A stretch of DNA of 64,000 nucleotides, from positions 6,634,001-6,698,000 of the forward strand of contig NZ_CP118270.1 of NCBI RefSeq assembly GCF_028771845.1, read 5' to 3'. Position numbers and translations under genes: made by a program. The DNA comes from Paenibacillus marchantiae (GTDB taxonomy: Bacteria > Bacillota > Bacilli > Paenibacillales > Paenibacillaceae). The notes under the pieces are model-generated. The model was given only the letters and a program-made list of their open reading frames with translations. It did no database searches and had not been told where the DNA came from. Shown in pieces: positions 46,465 to 55,834 of this stretch (positions within the stretch are counted from its first letter, which is position 1; each line of letters begins with the position of its first letter).

Positions 46465-46527
46465 ATCAATAACAGAAATGAATCCTTCCCCATATGGATT
46501 TTGCACAATACCCTGTATTCCTATAAC

Positions 46528-46566
46528 AAAAGCCATCTTTCATGTATACCATGACGGATGGCTTTT
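46528..46566. terminator. Bidirectional terminator between mnmA and crcB
   Basis: AAAAGCCATC/GATGGCTTTT outer stem with an inner TCATG/CATGA pairing, six T on the plus strand and TTTTG on the minus strand. Confidence 0.87.
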
Positions 46567-46604
46567 TTCCTTCTTTTTCCTGCAAAAAAAATAATTATTT
46601 TCAC

Positions 46605-46964
46605 TTATGCAGCCAGCCACACTCCTGCAAAAGAAGCCGCAACCCCCAGCAGTACCGAACTGATGACGTATATAAATGCTCTTAAGTAACGTTCCTGCCC
46701 CATCAAACCAAGGGTCTCATATCCAAATGTAGAGAATGTGGTATACGCTCCGCAAAATCCAGTCCCCCAAATCACCCAGACTTCTTCCGGGATTGAAGCT
46801 GACTTATGCCAGCCATAGAGTAATCCAAGTAACAGAGAACCACTGATATTAATGACCCATGTCCCCCATGGGAAGGCCGTTCCTAGCGAACCGGATATCC
46901 ATCGACCCAAACTGTAGCGAAGCACCGCACCCAGCATTCCTGCAAGTCCAATCCAGATGATCAT
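46605..46964 (-). CDS. crcB: Fluoride channel CrcB/Fluc, second subunit
   Basis: A 119-residue membrane protein with four hydrophobic segments and the Fluc signature GFCGAYTTFSTFGYE. Fluc proteins let fluoride leak out of the cell and so protect enolase and pyrophosphatase. Its ATG overlaps the end of the other crcB gene by four bases (ATGA). Paired genes of this type usually encode a heterodimer. Confidence 0.93.
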   Translation of the reverse strand: MIIWIGLAGMLGAVLRYSLGRWISGSLGTAFPWGTWVINISGSLLLGLLYGWHKSASIPEEVWVIWGTGFCGAYTTFSTFGYETLGLMGQERYLRAFIYVISSVLLGVAASFAGVWLAA

Positions 46965-47362
46965 GGTGCAACACCATCCTGCGTCGGTTTACTCAGCATT
47001 CGCTGTCCAACTTTAATCCCCAATGCACACAGCAATAACCCTGCAAATACACTCACAACGAGGTATATAACAGCCTTCCCCCACATTCCTCCCTCGGATA
47101 AACGGACCATATCGAGAGTAAAGGTGGAGAATGTGGTGAATGCCCCAGTAAATCCCGTACCAATTGCAAGACGAAGTTGAGGCGTTATTTTACCTGGAAA
47201 AGCTATGGTGAAGAACCAACCCAAAAACAGGCTCCCGATGGCATTGATCAACATCACTGCCCAAGGAAAGCCCTCATTGGCTGCTGGCATCCATAACTGT
47301 ATCCCATATCGGCATAATGTACCCAAAATTCCACCGATTCCAATATAGAATATTTCTTTCAT
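46961..47362 (-). CDS. crcB: Fluoride channel CrcB/Fluc, first subunit
   Basis: A 133-residue paralogue of the neighbour with four hydrophobic segments and the signature GFTGAFTTFSTFTLD. The N-terminal region GGILGTLCRYGIQLW is typical. It starts 28 bases past the end of rarA, leaving no room for a fluoride riboswitch or a normal promoter, so it is probably transcribed with rarA or from inside it. Confidence 0.93.
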   Translation of the reverse strand: MKEIFYIGIGGILGTLCRYGIQLWMPAANEGFPWAVMLINAIGSLFLGWFFTIAFPGKITPQLRLAIGTGFTGAFTTFSTFTLDMVRLSEGGMWGKAVIYLVVSVFAGLLLCALGIKVGQRMLSKPTQDGVAP

Positions 47363-47390
47363 CGTTCAAGCATCTCCCGGGTCATGGATC

Positions 47391-48698
47391 TTACAGCTCT
47401 CTGCGCCGCTGCTGGTTTAGACGAATCTTCGATTCATTGCCTTGTTCCGTTGCTTCATAGAAAATACGGCGTGAGAGCTGTTTCGGTAAATATTCCTGCT
47501 TCACATAATGGCCCGGATAATTGTGCGGGTATTGGTAGCCTTCATGTCCCAGCTTCACTGCACCGGAATAATGGGTATCCCTCAGATGAAGAGGGACTTC
47601 AGCCGATTTCACCTCATCAATGGCATTCATCGCTTTCGAGATCGCAGTGTACACCGCATTGGACTTCGGACTTTCAACAGCAAACAGGATTGCTTGGGCA
47701 ATGTTCAGCTTGGCTTCAGGCCAGCCATTATTGCGATAAGCATCCAGCGCCCCAATGGCCTGGGTCATCGCTTGCGGATTCGCAAGTCCAATATCTTCAC
47801 TGCTCGCTGCAATCAGACGACGTATAAACGTCATCGGGTCCATGCCCAGCTTCTCTACCGCATACAAAAACCAGAACAGTGCTGCATCACTGGAACCCCG
47901 GATGCTTTTATGAAATGCCGATAATACATCATATTGTGTCGATTCATCTGCCTTCACAATCGGACGACGAATAGATTCTTCAGCTACATCAAGCGTAATG
48001 TGAATCGAGCCGTCCTTCTCTGGCGGTGTAGTCAGTGCAGCAAGTTCCAAGGCGTTCAGCGCACGCCGAATATCGCCATTTGCCATCGTCGCAATATGCT
48101 CCAATGCCTCCTCGTCTGCCTGCAGATCCATGAATCCCAAACCTTTATCCACATCCGTCAGTGCCCGGCGCATCGCAATCAGGGAATGCTCTTTGTTCAA
48201 AGACTCCAGCTGAAACAGCGTGGAACGGCTCATCAAGGCCCCATTCACATAATGAAAGGGATTCTCTGTCGTTGCACCGATAAAAATGATCGTGCCCTTC
48301 TCTACTGCAGGCAGCAGTGCATCCTGACGTGAACTATTAAAGCGGTGTACTTCGTCGAGGAACAAAATGGTTTTTGTTCCGTACAACTGCTTGTTCGTTT
48401 GCGCCTGCTCGATGACTTCACGTACATCTTTGACGGAAGCATCCACTGCATTCAGACGGACGAACTGTCCTTGGGTATGCTGGGAAATAATATGTGCCAG
48501 TGTCGTCTTGCCACATCCCGGAGGACCATAAAGCAAGATAGACGAGATCTGATCCGCTTCGATAGCGCGCCGAAGCAATTTCCCCGGTCCAATAATGTGT
48601 TCTTGCCCAATATATTCATCAAGACGCTCTGGCCGCATGCGGTCAGCGAGCAGTCTTGCTTGAGGTTCTGAATCTTGCTGAAACGAAAATAAATCCAT
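47391..48698 (-). CDS. rarA: Replication-associated recombination protein RarA (MgsA)
   Basis: A 435-residue AAA+ ATPase of the clamp-loader-like RarA/WRNIP1 family that acts at stalled replication forks. Visible are the SSB/fork-binding start MDLFSFQ, Walker A GPPGCGKTT at 58-66, Walker B ILFLDEVHRF, sensor 1 FIGATTENPF, and the arginine-finger and tetramerisation region toward the C-terminus (VKLGHEGYQYPHNYPGHYVKQEYLP). In B. subtilis the gene (yrvN) lies near cymR; here mnmA and crcB intervene. Confidence 0.95.
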   Translation of the reverse strand: MDLFSFQQDSEPQARLLADRMRPERLDEYIGQEHIIGPGKLLRRAIEADQISSILLYGPPGCGKTTLAHIISQHTQGQFVRLNAVDASVKDVREVIEQAQTNKQLYGTKTILFLDEVHRFNSSRQDALLPAVEKGTIIFIGATTENPFHYVNGALMSRSTLFQLESLNKEHSLIAMRRALTDVDKGLGFMDLQADEEALEHIATMANGDIRRALNALELAALTTPPEKDGSIHITLDVAEESIRRPIVKADESTQYDVLSAFHKSIRGSSDAALFWFLYAVEKLGMDPMTFIRRLIAASSEDIGLANPQAMTQAIGALDAYRNNGWPEAKLNIAQAILFAVESPKSNAVYTAISKAMNAIDEVKSAEVPLHLRDTHYSGAVKLGHEGYQYPHNYPGHYVKQEYLPKQLSRRIFYEATEQGNESKIRLNQQRRREL

Positions 48699-48751
48699 TG
48701 CTCATCACTTCCTTAACGGATTGCCTTTACTTGTTCCTTATTAAATTCTGA

Positions 48752-49630
48752 TTAATCGCTATTCTCTATCATATCATACTCCCGCGGCAGCATACCCATA
48801 AATGCGCCAAGCGCACTGCTGACAAAAGCATCCTTGCGCGTAATAAAATGAGTCATCATCCGATTCATGCCTGCCGGGAGTGTGTGCTTGCGCAGTGATC
48901 CATTTTGGATCTGATGCCGAATGACGATTTCGGGTAACAGTGAAATTCCCATGCCGGATGTAACCCCGCTAATAATCGCTTCAAGGGTTCCAAATTCCAT
49001 AATGACCGGACGGGTTACACCGCTAGCCGATAACCATTCCTCCAAAATCTGACGATACGAACATCCCATGCTGTAGACCAGAATCGGTTTACTGGTGAGT
49101 TCTTCATCTTCTGGTCCCATACCAGAGGAGACAACGAATAGTTCTTCATCGAATACGGGAGTAGAAGCAATATCAGGGTGATCACATGAACAACCGATAA
49201 ACGCCCCTTCCAATTCATACCCAATAACCTGATCCATAAGCACTTGAGAGTTACCTGTATTCAAAGATAAGGAGACAGCCGGATGCTGTTTATAATATTT
49301 CGCAAAAAGCTCAGGTAAACGTACCGCTGCGGCAGTCTGCGTGGAGCCTATGCATAGTGGTCCAGAAGGTTCAATTGTAGAGCTCAACGCTTTACCAGCC
49401 TCATCGAGCAGGCCTACAATTTTATCCGCATACGTCAGCAGCATCTCACCTGCTGGAGATAACGTCATCCCCCGATTATGACGAATAAACAGCAGTGTCC
49501 CTACTTCGGATTCCAGATGTCGTATCCTTGCTGTGACATTGGACTGCACGTAACCGAGGCGCTCCGCAGCTCGGGTTAGATTCCCTTCTTGTGCGACACA
49601 TTGAAATATCCTTAAATCCCCACTTTCCAT
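48752..49630 (-). CDS. LysR-family transcriptional regulator
   Basis: A 292-residue regulator with the N-terminal helix-turn-helix (MESGDLRIFQCVAQEGNLTRAAERLGYVQSNVTARIRHLESEVGTLLFIRHNRGMTLSPAGEML) and a periplasmic-binding-type effector domain (about 90-285). GGGGAGG lies six bases before the ATG at 49630; the frame to 49774 would cross the divergent promoter. It is divergent from the SDR and EamA genes, which it probably controls. A perfect 15-base palindrome sits between them. Effector unknown. Confidence 0.9.
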   Translation of the reverse strand: MESGDLRIFQCVAQEGNLTRAAERLGYVQSNVTARIRHLESEVGTLLFIRHNRGMTLSPAGEMLLTYADKIVGLLDEAGKALSSTIEPSGPLCIGSTQTAAAVRLPELFAKYYKQHPAVSLSLNTGNSQVLMDQVIGYELEGAFIGCSCDHPDIASTPVFDEELFVVSSGMGPEDEELTSKPILVYSMGCSYRQILEEWLSASGVTRPVIMEFGTLEAIISGVTSGMGISLLPEIVIRHQIQNGSLRKHTLPAGMNRMMTHFITRKDAFVSSALGAFMGMLPREYDMIENSD

Positions 49631-49666
49631 AGTAAACCTCCCCAATAAAACGATATCCATTCTGAC

Positions 49667-49681
49667 ATCATTTAAAATGAT
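49667..49681. promoter_or_regulatory. Palindrome between LysR gene and SDR gene, candidate operator
   Basis: ATCATTT-A-AAATGAT, perfect 7-bp arms about one base, with GATATC-like sequences on both sides. LysR proteins usually bind T-N11-A palindromes in such shared regions. Confidence 0.5.
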
Positions 49682-49793
49682 ATCTAATCCATTAACAATC
49701 ATTATACAGTATAGCTGCTTCGAGCTACAATCGGGGTAATCAGAACACAGCAACTTACTACTCGCTGAGTTCACTTAAGGAGTGTTAATAATA

Positions 49794-50534
49794 ATGAACT
49801 GGACGAACACTGTAGTTTTGGTAACCGGAGGTGGTACGGGTATAGGCCGAGATACCAGTATACTGCTCGCTAATCGTGGAGCAACCGTTGCCGTCAATTA
49901 CTCCCGTTCCCAGGATGAGGCCGAAGAGACTGTACAACATATTTTGAATGCGGGAGGTCATGCTTTTGCAGTTCAGGCTAATGTGGGTTTCGATGTCGAG
50001 GTTCGTCAAATGGTAGCCTTTATCACTAATAAAGTTGGCCCTGTGACCGCACTCGTAAATAACGCCAGCATTACGCATCATATCCCAATGAAGGATCTGG
50101 AATCCGTAACGGATGACATATGGAATGAACTATATGACGTTAATGTTAAAGGCATGTTTTACTGCGCACGAGCTGTAGCGAAAGGAATGCAGCAGGCAGG
50201 TCAAGGCGCAATCGTTAACCTTGGCAGTATCGCTGGCAGCACAGGATCTGGGTCCTCCCTTCCTTACGCAGTTTCCAAAGCAGCAGTACACGGTTTGACG
50301 AAGTCTTTGGCACACTCGCTATCCCCCGATATTCGGGTTAACGCCATCATTCCGGGTGCAGTCGCAACCCGATGGTGGGCAGGAAAGGAAGAACAAATGC
50401 ATCGTCTGGGTGGTGAATTATTGTTGCAGCGAATAGCGGCAAGCGAAGACATTGCACATATGATATGCGCCGCGTTGGAGCAACCATCCATGACAGGGCA
50501 ACTGATTACAGTAGATAGCGGTCAGACGTTATGA
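49794..50534 (+). CDS. Short-chain dehydrogenase/reductase
   Basis: A 246-residue classical SDR with the cofactor motif TGGGTGIG at 11-18, the NNAS structural motif at 89-92 and the catalytic Ser145, Tyr158 and Lys162. The nearest named relatives are FabG-like 3-oxoacyl reductases and glucose dehydrogenases; the substrate is open. The ATG at 49794 has AAGGAG eleven bases upstream; the GTG at 49782 overlaps that site. It lies 34 bases before the EamA gene and probably shares a transcript with it. Confidence 0.9.
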   Translation: MNWTNTVVLVTGGGTGIGRDTSILLANRGATVAVNYSRSQDEAEETVQHILNAGGHAFAVQANVGFDVEVRQMVAFITNKVGPVTALVNNASITHHIPMKDLESVTDDIWNELYDVNVKGMFYCARAVAKGMQQAGQGAIVNLGSIAGSTGSGSSLPYAVSKAAVHGLTKSLAHSLSPDIRVNAIIPGAVATRWWAGKEEQMHRLGGELLLQRIAASEDIAHMICAALEQPSMTGQLITVDSGQTL

Positions 50535-50568
50535 TTATGAGCATGGGAAGCGAAGTGGAGGAATCCTG

Positions 50569-51438
50569 ATGAAGCCTTTAAAATATACGCTCCTGATCCT
50601 TGTTACAACTCTCATCATGGGAACCTCGTTTCCCGTAGGAAAAATCGGTATGATGTATGCTCCTCCCTTTTTGTTAATGGGACTTCGCTATATATTGGCA
50701 GGAGCATTACTAGCGTGGCTCATCAGAAAACGCCCCATGCCTGTGGGGTGGAAACAGTGGATGCAAATCGCCGTAATCGGTCTGTTCCAGTCGGCGGGAG
50801 TGATGGGCTGTGCCTACTACAGCATGAACTGGATCAGTTCGGGAGAGTCCGCCATAATCACCTTTACGAATCCGTTGCTTGTCATCATCCTGAGTGCTGC
50901 TCTATATGGTGTGTCCTATCGTTTTAGCCAGTGGACCGGTGTGATTCTCGGATTTGTCGGAGTGGCGCTGACCTTTGGATTCCATCTGAGCTTGAGTCCA
51001 GGGACATGGATTGGGTTTGGTGGCGCTGTCTCCTTTGCTGTATCCACGTTGCTCATTAAGCGCTGGGGAGCTGCTCATGATACATTTGTACTTACCGCTT
51101 ACCAAATGCTCGCTGGAGGGGCAGTACTGCTTCTACTGAGTGTGTTTACAGAGCAGCCTCGTTTTATCGTAAATACAACGTCCATCGTTGTCCTGGTTTG
51201 GCTGACAATTTTCTGTTCCATCATTCAGTTCACCCTCTGGTTTTATTTGCTGCAGAACACAGATCCGGCCAAAACCAGTTCCTTTCTTTTTCTGGCACCG
51301 CTGTTTGGACTGCTGTCGAGCTTCGTCTTGTTGGAAGAGCATGTCGGCTGGATTGTGGGTGCAGGTGGGGTAATGATCTGTCTGGGCATTTTCCTGGTTA
51401 ACCGCCACCCCTCCAGACATAAGTCAGTTTGGGAATAA
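50569..51438 (+). CDS. EamA/DMT-family transporter
   Basis: A 289-residue membrane protein with ten hydrophobic segments arranged as two EamA repeats (about 5-140 and 150-285). The family exports amino acids, nucleotides or other metabolites. GGAGG is seven bases before the ATG. It is the second gene of a probable SDR-EamA operon opposite a LysR regulator, an arrangement that suggests export of a compound sensed by the regulator. Substrate unknown. Confidence 0.88.
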   Translation: MKPLKYTLLILVTTLIMGTSFPVGKIGMMYAPPFLLMGLRYILAGALLAWLIRKRPMPVGWKQWMQIAVIGLFQSAGVMGCAYYSMNWISSGESAIITFTNPLLVIILSAALYGVSYRFSQWTGVILGFVGVALTFGFHLSLSPGTWIGFGGAVSFAVSTLLIKRWGAAHDTFVLTAYQMLAGGAVLLLLSVFTEQPRFIVNTTSIVVLVWLTIFCSIIQFTLWFYLLQNTDPAKTSSFLFLAPLFGLLSSFVLLEEHVGWIVGAGGVMICLGIFLVNRHPSRHKSVWE

Positions 51439-51541
51439 GCCGAGTTTGACCCAACGTACACCTGCAAATTAACCAGCAGAAGAACAACAACCAAACTTTA
51501 GGTGTACCTCTCGAAAATAATACTCATCTGAAAAGTACAAA

Positions 51542-51576
51542 AAAGAGCATGGTGCTTTAACAGCGCCATGCTCTTT
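51542..51576. terminator. Bidirectional terminator between EamA gene and helicase gene
   Basis: AAAGAGCATGG-TGC ... GCG-CCATGCTCTTT, with TTTCTTTATT on the plus strand and six T on the minus strand. Confidence 0.92.
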
Positions 51577-51607
51577 CTTTATTGATGCTATGTTCAACAA
51601 CAAGGTT

Positions 51608-53794
51608 TCACTCTGCCTCGCTGTCAGGCCAACCCTGAATGGCAACAGACTCGCCTTCCAGATTGTGGGTTGCAGCAGCATAGTCTGGCAATGGGCCGTC
51701 GTGGAATAACCACAGTTCATGCAATGCCCGTGTACAGCCAACGTATAACAGCTTCGCATCACCCGCATTGGGCAAATAGTGTTTCTCATCGCTATCCGCT
51801 ACGATAACTGCATCAAACTCCAACCCTTTCGACAAATAGACAGGTAAAACGGAATGACCGCCTGTGTACTGTTTTTTGCCGCCGTCAATCAAGTTCAGAT
51901 CCCAACCTGCGGCCTGGAGCTCCTGATGAAGTTCCTTTGCCTCACGCAGGGTACGAGTCAAAATAGAGACTGTGCGATAGTCTTTGACCGTCAAGAGCTT
52001 CAGAGCCTGTTCGAGGCTTGCTGTGCGCCCTTCTACCCCATAGGACAATGTCCGTACAGGATCACCACTCCGGAATACAGGAATTGCCGTAATACCGCTT
52101 TTGACGCCCCGCTCCAGAATCGTATTGGCATAATCGATAATTTCCATTGTCGAGCGATAACTCCGGGTCAATGCAAAGTATGCATTCTGTTCCTCGGGAA
52201 ACAGCGAACTCATCTCTTCCCACGCGTGAACACCACGGTACTCATGAATGCCTTGGGACAGATCCCCCAGTATGGTGAAAGAATGCCCTTTGACAAACTG
52301 ATCCAATAGCGCCACATGAAAAGGAGAAAAGTCCTGCGCTTCATCAATGACGACATGATCGAATCGCTCGGAGCCTTCAATATCATGAACCAAGGTATGA
52401 ATGTACACCAATGCAGGCAAATCCTCTTCACGGATAATATCCTGCTTCAGATCTGCAGCCGTTTGCTTCATCACCAATTTGGGAATAAGCCCGCTGAGCG
52501 AGGCAGGTACCGAACCGCCTTTAACAACCTTAAACAGCTGTTTGTACAGCGTAAGCGGTTCATATTGAGGCCATTTTTTGGCGTAGGCCTTCTCACGAGT
52601 TGCCGCTTTCTTCTTACGCTCTTTGCGAATGGCTTCCGGGGAAGGTTTCTTGAGTTCCATCTCAATCCAGCGGTGAATACGCGCCATAACCCGCTCTTTG
52701 CGTTTCGCCAGCGGATAATGTTTGTACTCATCCCCGAACCAGTTCTCAATCTCGGCTTTGCTGAGCACTGCACCATCCCATGGGCTGAAGTCCATATCAG
52801 GTACGGATTCCTCTTCCATCCCGGATAGCCACTCCCCAATCAGTTCCATGAAGCGGATCGAGCCTTTATAACGCCCAGGCACATCATCATTGAGTTCAGG
52901 ACGTGCATCCGGCGTTTCAAACCAAGTGTTCAATGTCTCCGACGTGTCCGCCAAAGGCAGGTCCAGCCCCAGCAGGTTCATCGCCCAATCCGGGAATGTA
53001 CGCTGCTGAATATCTCCTACACCGAGCTCTGGGAGTACATCGGATATGTAATCCAGGAACATGTGGTTGGGTGCGAAAATAACCATTTTCTCCGCTGATA
53101 CCTGTTCCTTGTATTGATATAGCAAAAAGGCAAGCCGATGCAGTGCGACGGTTGTTTTACCCGAACCGGCCACACCCTGAATGATCAATGCGGTGTTTCT
53201 CGCCGCACGAATGATCTGATCCTGCTCCGCCTGAATGGTGGATACGATATCACGGAGCTTGTTGTCCTTGTTCTCTCCCAATCGATACACAAGGAATTCA
53301 TCCGATACAGCTGGCTGGTCACTGTCCCGATTGTACGTATCCGCTACACGTTCCAATATACGCTGCCGAATAACAACGTTTCGTTTCAGATAAACCAGGC
53401 CCTCAATAAGTCCCTCTGGGGCTTCATACGTTGCGGAGGCTTCCCCTCCGGTAAATGAGTAAAACAGGCTTGCGACAGGAGCACGCCAATCGATGACGAG
53501 CGGATGCTCTCCCACCTCTTCGCGGTCTACGCCGATTTTGCCAATATACAGCGGTTTCCGTGCACCACTGCCCTGTTCTTCGAAATCCAAGCGTCCGAAA
53601 TAGGGTTGCTGCGCGCTCTTGGACAAGGCGGTGCGGCGCTCTTCACGTCCGGCCTCCAGCACTTGCTCTGTGAAGTCGTGGCCGGTGTATACCGGGATAT
53701 TCTGCAGCCGTTCCAGCTGACTGTCCACTTCCTTCATCGTTCGCTCTAACCTGTACTCTTCTTCTTGATAGGCACTTTGAAAGCTGTCTGACAT
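51608..53794 (-). CDS. helD: HelD-like UvrD/Rep-family helicase
   Basis: A 728-residue superfamily 1 motor. An N-terminal coiled coil (MSDSFQSAYQEEEYRLERTMKEVDSQLERLQN) is followed by Walker A GVAGSGKTTVALHRLAFLLYQ (near residue 210), motif II VVIDEAQDFSP, and the C-terminal motifs LPVYLSKGLEFDAVIV and LLYVGCTRALHELWLF. The N-terminal coiled coil and the insert between ATPase lobes are typical of HelD, which frees stalled RNA polymerase from nucleic acid in Gram-positive bacteria. AGGAGG precedes the ATG. Some HelD relatives contribute to rifamycin tolerance; that is not shown here. Confidence 0.9.
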   Translation of the reverse strand: MSDSFQSAYQEEEYRLERTMKEVDSQLERLQNIPVYTGHDFTEQVLEAGREERRTALSKSAQQPYFGRLDFEEQGSGARKPLYIGKIGVDREEVGEHPLVIDWRAPVASLFYSFTGGEASATYEAPEGLIEGLVYLKRNVVIRQRILERVADTYNRDSDQPAVSDEFLVYRLGENKDNKLRDIVSTIQAEQDQIIRAARNTALIIQGVAGSGKTTVALHRLAFLLYQYKEQVSAEKMVIFAPNHMFLDYISDVLPELGVGDIQQRTFPDWAMNLLGLDLPLADTSETLNTWFETPDARPELNDDVPGRYKGSIRFMELIGEWLSGMEEESVPDMDFSPWDGAVLSKAEIENWFGDEYKHYPLAKRKERVMARIHRWIEMELKKPSPEAIRKERKKKAATREKAYAKKWPQYEPLTLYKQLFKVVKGGSVPASLSGLIPKLVMKQTAADLKQDIIREEDLPALVYIHTLVHDIEGSERFDHVVIDEAQDFSPFHVALLDQFVKGHSFTILGDLSQGIHEYRGVHAWEEMSSLFPEEQNAYFALTRSYRSTMEIIDYANTILERGVKSGITAIPVFRSGDPVRTLSYGVEGRTASLEQALKLLTVKDYRTVSILTRTLREAKELHQELQAAGWDLNLIDGGKKQYTGGHSVLPVYLSKGLEFDAVIVADSDEKHYLPNAGDAKLLYVGCTRALHELWLFHDGPLPDYAAATHNLEGESVAIQGWPDSEAE

Positions 53795-53920
53795 GTTTCA
53801 GTTACCTCCTAAGAATATGTTTTGCTCTGCATAGTCAATCACTGACGACACAAAAGGATACCCACTATATCATATTGATGTATAAAAAGCTACAGTAGCC
53901 TGGATAGCAAAATGAAAGAA

Positions 53921-53959
53921 ACCGCTGTTCCTGTTCGCAAAGAACAGATGAACAACGGT
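53921..53959 (-). terminator. Terminator after the ABC exporter gene
   Basis: A long imperfect stem (ACCG-TGTTC-TGTTC with its complement) followed on the minus strand by TTTCTTTC. Confidence 0.75.
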
Positions 53960-53971
53960 CATCCTTTAACA

Positions 53972-55765
53972 TCATACCGGCTCAGAATCCGGCTTCCCAT
54001 CCTGTGCCACAAACTGTTTCTGTGCCAGTTCACGGTATACCGGATGGTTGCTAATTAGCTCCGCATGTGTTCCGGTTCCCGTCACATGTCCCTGTTCCAG
54101 AACAACAATCTGATCAGAATCGACAACGGTGGACAATCGATGTGCAATAACAACTGTCGTTCGTCCTTCCATCAGATTGGACAAGGCTTGCTGTACCTCA
54201 TGTTCCGAGGTGCTGTCCAGACTGGACGTCGCTTCATCCAGCATCAGAATATCCGGGCTACGCAGCAGTGCACGAGCAATAGCGATCCGTTGACGTTGAC
54301 CACCGGAGAGCTTGATTCCGCGTTCTCCCACTTCTGTATCGTAGCCCTGAGGCAATTTATCAATAAAAGCGGAGGAATAAGCCATTTCTGCCGCCTGTCT
54401 AATTTCGTCCATATTCGCCTCACGGCCCAGCCCGTATGTCATGTTTTCCTTAATTGTGCCTGCCATCAGAGGGCTCTCCTGTGATACATATCCAATCTTG
54501 CTTCGCCAGGAGGCTAATGAATAATCCGTTATAGCTTGTCCACCATACGATATACTGCCCGACCCCGGAAGATAGAACTGTTCCAACAGGGAGAATAGCG
54601 TTGATTTCCCGCTGCCGCTTGGCCCAACAATGGCCGTCACTTTACGGGCCGGAACGGTCAGATTAATTCCATGCAGTACCTCTTCCCCTGTTACATAAGA
54701 GAAGTGCAGGTTGTTAAATGTAATTGTCTCATTGCCCTTAGGAGCTATTGCTGTGCTATGACGAGGTTCTTCTTCATGTGCCAGAATGGCCTGAATGCGT
54801 TCTGTCGCACCGACAACCTTTTGCAGACGTGAATACAGTGTCGTAAATTGCCCCATCGGCATAATCACTTGGAACAACAACAGAATGAAGGCGACCAGTT
54901 CACCCGGAGATAGCAAGCCAGAAGCTACCCGCATGCCGCCAACACCCAGAATAACAACCAGTACAGCCGTCATGACAAACGTAAAGAGTGGACCAATCAA
55001 CGCCAAAATCCGCGCTTCCTGGAGTCCAAAAGCAAACATCTTCCCAATACGGGAATCGCCTGCTTCCGCCTCCTGTTTCTCCGTACCATAAGCTTTCACC
55101 AAACGAATCTCGCCAATGACTTGGCTGAGCACCGAAGTAAGACCTGCCATTTCGTCCTGCTGCTTTTTGGAGATTTTGTACATTTTACGACCAACAGGCA
55201 GCAGGATGAGTAGCGTTAGCGGCACCAGACTCAGAATAATGAGTGACATGACCCAGTCCAGATAGAAAAGCAACGCTACCCCGCCCACAACCGCAACGAT
55301 ATTGGATACAAAAGAAACGAGATAATCCGCAATTAGCGTCATAATCTGACTTGTATCATTCGTGATTCGACTCATCGTATCACCCGTACGATTCCGGTCG
55401 AAATATGGCATCGGCAAGGATAACACCTTGTTCCACAGCTTCGTTCGCAATGTCGCAACCACCCGTTGACCTGCATAGTTCAACATATAGATGCTGATGC
55501 CTGAAGCGATAGCCTGAATAACAAATGCCCCCAGCAGCAGGAAAATAACGGACTTGTTCAGCGCAGACATCGTGAGCCCATCAATCAGGCCTTTGGTCAT
55601 CAGCGGAACAATCAGTCCGGCTGTCGTCTGAATAAGTGTCAGGATCAACGCTATGATCAGAATAAGCTTCGGTGGATTTGTGGCAGCAATCAGCTTCACA
55701 AAATCCTTGAATCCCTTTTTTCCTATTTTCGATTCAGCTTGACCTGCCTGTTGTTGCTCTTCCAT
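53972..55765 (-). CDS. ABC exporter half-transporter (permease plus ATPase)
   Basis: A 597-residue type IV ABC exporter. Six membrane segments lie at about 30-320, and the nucleotide-binding domain has Walker A GPSGSGKST, the signature LSGGQRQRIAIARALL, Walker B ILMLDEAT and the switch His in VVIAHRLSTV. It resembles homodimeric multidrug exporters such as BmrA/LmrA. I chose the ATG at 55765, with GGGGG seven bases upstream. It has no paired half-transporter gene, which favours a homodimer. Substrate unknown. Confidence 0.9.
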   Translation of the reverse strand: MEEQQQAGQAESKIGKKGFKDFVKLIAATNPPKLILIIALILTLIQTTAGLIVPLMTKGLIDGLTMSALNKSVIFLLLGAFVIQAIASGISIYMLNYAGQRVVATLRTKLWNKVLSLPMPYFDRNRTGDTMSRITNDTSQIMTLIADYLVSFVSNIVAVVGGVALLFYLDWVMSLIILSLVPLTLLILLPVGRKMYKISKKQQDEMAGLTSVLSQVIGEIRLVKAYGTEKQEAEAGDSRIGKMFAFGLQEARILALIGPLFTFVMTAVLVVILGVGGMRVASGLLSPGELVAFILLLFQVIMPMGQFTTLYSRLQKVVGATERIQAILAHEEEPRHSTAIAPKGNETITFNNLHFSYVTGEEVLHGINLTVPARKVTAIVGPSGSGKSTLFSLLEQFYLPGSGSISYGGQAITDYSLASWRSKIGYVSQESPLMAGTIKENMTYGLGREANMDEIRQAAEMAYSSAFIDKLPQGYDTEVGERGIKLSGGQRQRIAIARALLRSPDILMLDEATSSLDSTSEHEVQQALSNLMEGRTTVVIAHRLSTVVDSDQIVVLEQGHVTGTGTHAELISNHPVYRELAQKQFVAQDGKPDSEPV

Positions 55766-55834
55766 TTCCGTTCCCCCGTTCTCTCCTTGTTCACCAGAGA
55801 TCATACGTACGAACTACATTACGTTTCCTGTCTT

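Noticed and set aside
47363-47390. Fluoride riboswitch before crcB
   Set aside because: Only 28 bases separate the gene from rarA, too short for the element.
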